Shown here in pieces: positions 6,632-10,882 of a stretch of DNA of 10,882 nucleotides. Location of the stretch: positions 1-10,882 of the forward strand of contig JAGDMY010000145.1 of the NCBI GenBank assembly GCA_017860765.1, given 5' to 3'. The stretch comes from Chloroflexota bacterium (GTDB taxonomy: Bacteria > Chloroflexota > Dehalococcoidia > Dehalococcoidales > UBA3254). Every line of letters begins with the position of its first letter. Position 1 is the stretch's first letter. Both the position numbers and the translations under genes were made by a program. The notes beneath the pieces were generated by a model. That model made no database searches. It saw nothing but the letters and a program-made list of their open reading frames with translations, and was not told the origin of the DNA.

Positions 6632-7648
6632 TTGACGGTGAAGGAAGAATATAAATTGTCTAATCTGATCTGGTCCTGCCTGAATTGCCAGATGTGCTTT
6701 GAGCGCTGCAACTACCGGGTGAAATTTCCAGAATTTATCACTGCTCTGCGAACGGAAGCTGTTAAAGCTGGCACCCGTGTCCAATGCAGCCACGGGGGGG
6801 CTTTGCAGGCGACTATGCATTTGATGGCCAAAGCGGACTTGAGACAGAACAGGCTGAGCTGGCTGCCTGAGGACATCATCCTGACGGAGCAGTCCGATAC
6901 CCGCTTTTTTGTCGGCTGCGCGCCTTATTTTGACGTGGTCTTTAAGGATATGGGCGTCAAAACCCTGGACGGCATCACCGGTGCGCTGCGTTTATTAAAC
7001 AAGGCCCAGATCCCCTTTAATCTTCTCGCCAACGAGCGCTGCTGCGGCCATGACCTCCTCCTCCAGGGAGACCGGGAAGGGTTCCTGGCGCTGGCCAGAG
7101 CCAATGCAGCCGAATTCGATCGACACGGGGTGAAAAGGATTATTACCTATTGTCCCGAATGTTATGCCTGTTTGAAATTGGAATATCCCAGGGCCCTGGG
7201 CAAAAATGATATTCAAGTAGTGAACCTGGTTGAGCTTCTAGCCCCACTGGTGAAGGACAAGAAGCTTAAGCTGCCCGGGCTGGCGAAGCGGGTTACCTAT
7301 CATGATCCGTGTACGCTAGGCCGGGGCTTTCGCATTTTCGATGCCCCCCGTTTGCTGTTAAACGGGATGCCCGGACTGAAGCTGGTTGAGATGGAATCTA
7401 ACCGGGAGCGGGCCCTCTGCTGCGGAGCCAGTCCGTGGGCTTTCTGCAACGCAGTTAACAGACAGATACAGGGGCAGCGCCTGGCTCAGGCTAAGGCCGT
7501 GGATGCTGAAATTCTGGTTACCGCCTGCCCCAAGTGTCAGATACACCTCAAGTGCGCCTGGAAAAATGAGGTCGCCTCAAACGGCCCTGCGGCCAGTATC
7601 GAAATCCGGGATTTTGCCAGTGTGGTGGCTGGAGTATATATCCAATGA
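6632..7648 (+). CDS. HdrCB-like protein: half HdrC fused to HdrB with two CCG domains
   Basis: The 338 residues resemble the catalytic heterodisulfide-reductase subunit (HdrD = HdrC+HdrB). Residues 11-80 match the second half of HdrC: LIWSCLNCQMCFERC with cluster ligands C16, C19, C22, C26, followed by the LRQNRLSWLPED stretch. The first HdrC cluster is absent, and an in-frame TAA 9 nt upstream rules out extension. Two cysteine-rich CCG domains follow: C96, C137-C138, C174, C177, and C227, C263-C264, C299, C302. Both are complete, which in HdrB bind the two non-cubane [4Fe-4S] clusters that reduce a disulfide. The acceptor here is unknown; this family also serves other redox partners. The start is TTG 6632 with AAGGG at 6621-6625; GTG 6638 is a weaker alternative. 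It probably takes electrons from the HdrA encoded next. Confidence 0.86.
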   Translation: MTVKEEYKLSNLIWSCLNCQMCFERCNYRVKFPEFITALRTEAVKAGTRVQCSHGGALQATMHLMAKADLRQNRLSWLPEDIILTEQSDTRFFVGCAPYFDVVFKDMGVKTLDGITGALRLLNKAQIPFNLLANERCCGHDLLLQGDREGFLALARANAAEFDRHGVKRIITYCPECYACLKLEYPRALGKNDIQVVNLVELLAPLVKDKKLKLPGLAKRVTYHDPCTLGRGFRIFDAPRLLLNGMPGLKLVEMESNRERALCCGASPWAFCNAVNRQIQGQRLAQAKAVDAEILVTACPKCQIHLKCAWKNEVASNGPAASIEIRDFASVVAGVYIQ

Positions 7649-7693
7649 AAGTACCATGGTGGAATTTGAGGTCCGGGATGTGGATTCAACGCG

Positions 7694-7700
7694 AGGAGGT
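7694..7700 (+). promoter_or_regulatory. Strong Shine-Dalgarno site for the TTG start of hdrA
   Basis: AGGAGGT at 7694-7700 is a full-strength site 7 nt before TTG 7708. It settles the start of the 812-residue HdrA and lies in the 59-bp gap after the HdrCB-like gene. Nothing else is recognisable in that gap. Confidence 0.75.
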
Positions 7701-7707
7701 GAGCTAG

Positions 7708-10146
7708 TTGGTTGATGAGGAAATAAGAATCGGCGTCTTTGTCTGCGATTGCGGATTAAATATTGCCGGTTCTGTGGATACTGAGGAAGTCCGGAAATAC
7801 GCTGAAAAGCTGCCCGGCGTAGTCGCTGCCATGAGAAACAGATATACCTGTTCAGATCCCGGCCAGCAGGAAGTTAAAAGGACCATTCGCGAAAACAAAA
7901 TCAACCGGGTGGTTGTGGCTTCCTGTACTCCGCGTTTACACGAGTCTACTTTCCGGGCCTGCATATCCGAAGCGGGACTAAACCCTTATCTTCTCGAAAT
8001 GGCCAGCCTCCGCGAACATTGCAGCTGGGTGCATCTGCATGATCGTGAAGCGGCTACTAAAAAAGCTAAAGATATTGTTAAAATCTCCGTTGCCCGGGCC
8101 TCTTTGCTGCAGCCTCAGCAAGAGTTGGAGATACCTGTCACCAGCTCTGCGCTGGTAATCGGTGGAGGAGTCGCCGGAATACAGGCAGCCCTCGACCTGG
8201 CGGACGGCGGTCATCAAGTCTATCTGGTAGAAGAACAGCCGTCGATTGGCGGGATCATGGCGGCGCTGGACAAGACTTTCCCGACTATGGACTGCTCTAT
8301 TTGCGTCCTGGGTCCGAAGATGATGGATGCGGGAAAACACCCTCGCATCAAGCTTCTGGCTTATAGCAATGTCGAGCAGGTTTCAGGTTACGTAGGTAAT
8401 TTTAAGGTCAAGGTACGCCGCAAAGCACGCTTTGTCGACGAGACTCTATGCTCGGCCTGCGGGAAATGTGCCGAAGCCTGTCCGGTATCCCTGCCGGATG
8501 AATTCCAACAGGGTTTTTCCTCACGGAAAGCGGCCTATATCCCCTTTGCCCAATCGGTCCCTTCATCTTACCTCATCGATATGGCGCACTGCCTGGGCAA
8601 CAATCCTATAGCCTGCGTCAAATGTACCGAGGCCTGCGATAAGAAATGTATCGACCTGAATGCCAAGGATAAGATAATCGAATTAGAGGTTGGCAGTATC
8701 ATTGTAGCTACCGGAATGGGCATTTACGATCCTACGCAGTTGACCGAATATGGCTACGGTAAATATGAGAACGTGATAACGACCATGGAATTTGAGAGGC
8801 TGATATGCGGCAGCGGCCCCACCGAAGGCCATCTGGTGCGGCCGTCCGACAGGGCCACGCCGAAGCGTATCGGCTTTATTCAATGCGTAGGTTCACGCAC
8901 CGATAACCGGGGCAATCCATATTGCTCGAATGTCTGCTGTATGAATACCGTTAAGGACAGCCTGCTCATATTGGAGCATTATCCGGACACCGAGATTTAT
9001 GTTTTTTATATGGATCTACGTGCTTTTGGTAAAGGTTTTGAAGACCTTCTGCGCCGCTCCAAAGAGAGCGGAGTACATTACATTCGCGGCTTGCCAGGTG
9101 AGATCACCGAAGACGCCATGAGCAAAAACCTTTGCCTCAAAGTGGAGAACACTACAGTATCCCGTCTGGAAGAATACCCGCTGGATATGGTGGTCCTTTC
9201 CGTTGGTCTGGAACCGAGGGCAGAGCTCAAACAATTGACCTCGATCTTAAATCTATCACAGACCGCAGATGGTTTCCTTATGGAGGCTCATCCCAAACTG
9301 AGGCCGGTAGATGCTCCCACCCCCGGAATTTTTTATGCCGGTTCCGTGGAGGCCCCCAAAGACATCAAGGATAGCGTGACGCAGGCAGGAGCTGCCGCGG
9401 CCAGAAGCTCTATCTTACTTAACGCTCATGTTATCAAAGGTGAGGCTATTAAAGCCCAGGTCAGGGCTGAAAAATGCACCTCCTGTGGGGCCTGTTCCCG
9501 GGTTTGCCCGTACGGGGCGATTAAAGTTGATATTAAGGCTAAGACCGGGGCCCAGATTACGGCTGCAGCCTGTGCCGGTTGCGGTACCTGCGCCGCCGAG
9601 TGTCGCTTCGGGGCTATCACAATGCAGCATTTCAGCGATGAGCAGATCCTGGCCCAGATTAGTGCGGCTCTATCGGAAGAGCCTGAAAATAAGATTATCA
9701 GCTTTCTCTGCAACTGGTGCTCCTATGCCGGGGGTGACCTGGCCGGCGTGTCCCGTCTGCAGTACCCGCCGAATAACCGCTTTATTCGCACCATGTGCAG
9801 CGGCCGCGTCTCTGAAGAATTTGTTATTTATGCCTTTGAGCAAGGTGCTCCTATCGTGCTGGTTTCTGGATGTCATATCAATGATTGTCATTATATTAAC
9901 GCCAACCTTCAGACCCAAAAGCGCGTTGAGCGGCTGAAAGAAAAACTGAAGAAACTGGGAATTCGCCCGGAGAGACTGCAGCTGGAATGGATAAGTGCCG
10001 CTGAAGGACCCCGCTTTGCTGAGATCATGCGCGGATTGGAAGAGAAGCGGAAACAGGTAACCAGGGAAGAAATAGAGTTTACCCGCAAGGTCCTGAGGGA
10101 ACAAAGGACTGCCAAAAAAGCCGCTGAAACACAGGGGCTAGAGTAA
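7708..10146 (+). CDS. hdrA: HdrA-type flavin iron-sulfur electron-bifurcating subunit with fused C-terminal MvhD domain
   Basis: An intact 812-residue HdrA. The N-terminal cluster domain (5-140) holds C13, C15, C48, C73 and C105. The FAD Rossmann loop is GGGVAG (152-157), followed by GGIMAALDKTFPT and the HdrA signature DCSIC (195-199). A [4Fe-4S] set is C248, C251, C254, C258; further cysteines lie at 295-314 and in YCSNVCC (405-411). TPGIFYAGSVEAPKD (538-552) closes the flavin domain. Two ferredoxin clusters use C590-C600 and C622-C632. From about 664 an MvhD domain has an intact CNWC (668-671), C697, C722 and C727. A charged helical tail fills 775-812. HdrA flavin splits electron pairs between ferredoxin and the HdrB-type site; the fused MvhD domain is the usual entry port. 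The start is TTG with AGGAGGT. All the sites lost in the upstream fusion are present here, so this is probably the bifurcating member. Confidence 0.93.
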   Translation: MVDEEIRIGVFVCDCGLNIAGSVDTEEVRKYAEKLPGVVAAMRNRYTCSDPGQQEVKRTIRENKINRVVVASCTPRLHESTFRACISEAGLNPYLLEMASLREHCSWVHLHDREAATKKAKDIVKISVARASLLQPQQELEIPVTSSALVIGGGVAGIQAALDLADGGHQVYLVEEQPSIGGIMAALDKTFPTMDCSICVLGPKMMDAGKHPRIKLLAYSNVEQVSGYVGNFKVKVRRKARFVDETLCSACGKCAEACPVSLPDEFQQGFSSRKAAYIPFAQSVPSSYLIDMAHCLGNNPIACVKCTEACDKKCIDLNAKDKIIELEVGSIIVATGMGIYDPTQLTEYGYGKYENVITTMEFERLICGSGPTEGHLVRPSDRATPKRIGFIQCVGSRTDNRGNPYCSNVCCMNTVKDSLLILEHYPDTEIYVFYMDLRAFGKGFEDLLRRSKESGVHYIRGLPGEITEDAMSKNLCLKVENTTVSRLEEYPLDMVVLSVGLEPRAELKQLTSILNLSQTADGFLMEAHPKLRPVDAPTPGIFYAGSVEAPKDIKDSVTQAGAAAARSSILLNAHVIKGEAIKAQVRAEKCTSCGACSRVCPYGAIKVDIKAKTGAQITAAACAGCGTCAAECRFGAITMQHFSDEQILAQISAALSEEPENKIISFLCNWCSYAGGDLAGVSRLQYPPNNRFIRTMCSGRVSEEFVIYAFEQGAPIVLVSGCHINDCHYINANLQTQKRVERLKEKLKKLGIRPERLQLEWISAAEGPRFAEIMRGLEEKRKQVTREEIEFTRKVLREQRTAKKAAETQGLE

Positions 10147-10154
10147 CCAGTTTG

Positions 10155-10376
10155 ATGTCAGTCCAATTTGAAGGGCAGTTCCACAGTGAAAAAAAGACCG
10201 GGCGTGCCGGGAGGGGACGACCTATTTGCCCCTTTTGTGGCCAATCGAACGTATACCCGATAAAAGAAAAAAGGCTTTTCTTTTTTACGCGGATAGTGGC
10301 CTGGTCCTGTGCTAATGAAAATTGCCGGATGTACCGCCGGTACTTTCCTTCACCCAGTTGGGGCCCCAGCCGGTGA
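10155..10376 (+). CDS. Small zinc-ribbon-like protein of unknown function
   Basis: A 73-residue protein beginning 8 nt after the hdrA stop. ATG 10155 is preceded directly by an in-frame TTG at 10152; neither has a clear Shine-Dalgarno site, so translation may depend on coupling to hdrA. CPFCG at 25-29 and CANENC at 52-57 form a C-x2-C...C-x4-C arrangement separated by a basic-aromatic stretch (KEKRLFFFTRIVAWS), like a small zinc ribbon. The N-terminus is polar and basic, and no membrane helix is convincing. I do not recognise the family. Position at the end of the Hdr cluster hints at an accessory, regulatory or assembly role, but that is only context. The even codon pattern and the cysteine spacing favour a real gene. 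Confidence 0.6.
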   Translation: MSVQFEGQFHSEKKTGRAGRGRPICPFCGQSNVYPIKEKRLFFFTRIVAWSCANENCRMYRRYFPSPSWGPSR

Positions 10377-10409
10377 TTTCAGCTTGATTAAAAGGTGGAT
10401 AGAAGGGCG

Positions 10410-10628
10410 ATGCCCAAATCACGATTGATCCTGAGCCTCATGGCGATAATGGCGGTCATTATTATTGCCATCGCAGTTTACCTGGCTGGCAATTACACCA
10501 CCATTAATCTTACCCGGGGTGTCATCTTGATAGCCGTGGCTGTGACAGGACTTCTGGTCTTTATGGGTATCTTAATCGTGGCCATAAGGGGCTCGAACTC
10601 CGGCCCTCGCGGGAGTGATAAAAGATAA
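10410..10628 (+). CDS. Small two-helix membrane protein of unknown function
   Basis: A 72-residue protein with two hydrophobic segments, roughly residues 6-26 and 36-59, joined by a short polar turn (GNYTTINLTR) and ending in a basic tail (RGSNSGPRGSDKR). Charge placement (K3, R5 and the C-terminal arginines) suggests both ends face the cytoplasm. ATG 10410 has GAAGGG very close and AAGGTGG at 10392-10398 further off. GTG 10395 would add MDRRA in front and cannot be excluded. It follows the zinc-ribbon gene by 33 nt and precedes terminator-like hairpins, so it is probably the last gene of the transcript. I do not recognise a family. It might anchor or accompany the soluble complex, but nothing in the sequence shows this. 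Confidence 0.65.
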   Translation: MPKSRLILSLMAIMAVIIIAIAVYLAGNYTTINLTRGVILIAVAVTGLLVFMGILIVAIRGSNSGPRGSDKR

Positions 10629-10629
10629 G

Positions 10630-10682
10630 GCGATTCCAGGTTGGACTTTAGCCTCTTCCTCAGGCAGAGTCGCTCCCTTTTT
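10630..10682. terminator. Possible bidirectional terminator between convergent genes
   Basis: GCGATTC at 10630-10636 can pair with GAGTCGC at 10667-10673 (seven pairs, one of them G-U), with a smaller GCCT/AGGC pairing inside the loop. Five T residues follow at 10678-10682. On the minus strand the same stem is followed by a T-rich stretch (complement of 10617-10629). It lies just after the plus-strand membrane gene and just after the minus-strand gene. The long loop makes this only a moderate candidate. Confidence 0.35.
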
Positions 10683-10693
10683 CATTTCCGGGC

Positions 10694-10882
10694 TCAGCCT
10701 TTAGGGCCATCGTCTCTGATGGCGGTTTTCTTTTTACTGCGGGGCATTCTGTAGATCGCAATCACAAAGACAATCAAGATCAGTATTGCGATGCCTAACG
10801 TGGGATAAAAGTAACTTCCGGTACCGGTTTTCCAGACTAACGCCGCCAGAATTGCCAGTATTACCAGGGTTAGCGGCAGGCG
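10694..10882 (-). CDS. Convergent small two-helix membrane protein, N-terminus outside the window
   Basis: The reverse strand is open from the right edge (10882) to a TGA at 10696-10694, giving 62 residues. They form a hydrophobic helix (LPLTLVILAILAALVW), a short polar turn with KTGTGSYFYPT, a second helix (LGIAILILIVFVIAIY) and a basic tail (RMPRSKKKTAIRDDGPKG). No start codon is visible before the first helix, so the true start is probably just beyond the edge. The layout of two helices, a tight turn and a basic cytoplasmic tail is like that of the plus-strand protein at 10410-10628, though residue identity looks low. I do not recognise a family. The amino-acid pattern of membrane segments ending in a charged tail makes chance unlikely. 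Confidence 0.65.
   Translation of the reverse strand, partial: RLPLTLVILAILAALVWKTGTGSYFYPTLGIAILILIVFVIAIYRMPRSKKKTAIRDDGPKG
10706..10735 (+). terminator. Rho-independent terminator for the plus-strand cluster, overlapping the convergent gene
   Basis: GCCATC at 10706-10711 pairs perfectly with GATGGC at 10718-10723 around a 6-nt loop (GTCTCT). After two G residues a tract TTTTCTTTTT follows at 10726-10735. It lies 78 nt beyond the last plus-strand stop and within the end of the minus-strand coding region. The T tract is also the complement of lysine codons in that protein, so coding alone could explain part of the signal. Confidence 0.5.

Noticed and set aside
6353..6820. A 155-codon open frame on the minus strand across the MvhD-like and HdrCB-like genes
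   Set aside because: It runs antisense through two genes with conserved cysteine motifs and has no ribosome site or domain of its own.
7645..7715. Short open frames of about 20 codons between the HdrCB-like gene and hdrA, one with an ATG overlapping the previous stop
   Set aside because: They lack a separate ribosome site and any conserved pattern. The strong AGGAGGT in this gap is placed for hdrA.
10262..10286. A 9-bp A/T palindrome (AAAAGAAAA with TTTTCTTTT) that looks like a hairpin with a T tail
   Set aside because: It lies inside the zinc-ribbon gene and is explained by lysine codons followed by phenylalanine codons. An all-A/T stem with one G-C pair is a poor terminator.

Overview
The window holds one long plus-strand gene cluster from what looks like a strictly anaerobic bacterium. 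It encodes a four-subunit 2-oxoacid:ferredoxin oxidoreductase (Kor type), followed directly by a heterodisulfide-reductase-like (Hdr) electron-transfer set. The density of iron-sulfur and flavin proteins, the absence of any oxygen-linked gene, the clear Shine-Dalgarno motifs and the use of TTG starts all fit an anaerobic bacterium. The flavour of the proteins suggests Chloroflexota (Dehalococcoidia or a relative) or a sulfate-reducer/syntroph lineage. That placement is inferred from protein style only and is low confidence.

Layout: 1-77 is the tail of a ferredoxin-type delta subunit (korD). A 91-bp gap (78-168) carries short direct and inverted repeats. korA (169-1320), korB (1317-2063) and korC (2177-2740) follow. 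The 3' end of korB appears damaged: a recognisable KorB C-terminus continues in the next reading frame to 2088. At 2733-6224 there is a 1163-residue fusion of two degenerate HdrA-like units with a complete GltD/NfnB-like NAD(P)H:flavin module inserted into the first. It is followed by a 131-residue MvhD-like protein (6227-6622), a 338-residue protein joining half of HdrC to HdrB (6632-7648), and a full-length 812-residue HdrA with a C-terminal MvhD domain (7708-10146). The plus-strand run ends with a small zinc-ribbon protein (10155-10376) and a two-helix membrane protein (10410-10628). A convergent two-helix membrane protein enters from the right edge on the minus strand (10694-10882), with terminator-like hairpins between and across the convergent ends.

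How the genes may work together (inference): Kor oxidises a 2-oxoacid such as 2-oxoglutarate with CoA, or runs in reverse, and exchanges electrons with ferredoxin. The GltD-like module could exchange electrons with NADPH. The intact HdrA flavin could bifurcate or confurcate electrons between ferredoxin, NADPH and the HdrB-type non-cubane cluster site, whose substrate cannot be told from this window. Near-contiguous gene packing (overlaps of 4 and 8 nt, gaps of 2 and 9 nt) supports co-transcription and a possible Kor-Nfn-Hdr complex. Two separate MvhD-like modules and two HdrA-like proteins in one cluster point to a branched electron pathway rather than a plain HdrABC-MvhD unit.

No RNA genes, insertion sequences, CRISPR arrays or recognisable promoters were seen. 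No gene-free stretch is longer than about 115 bp.
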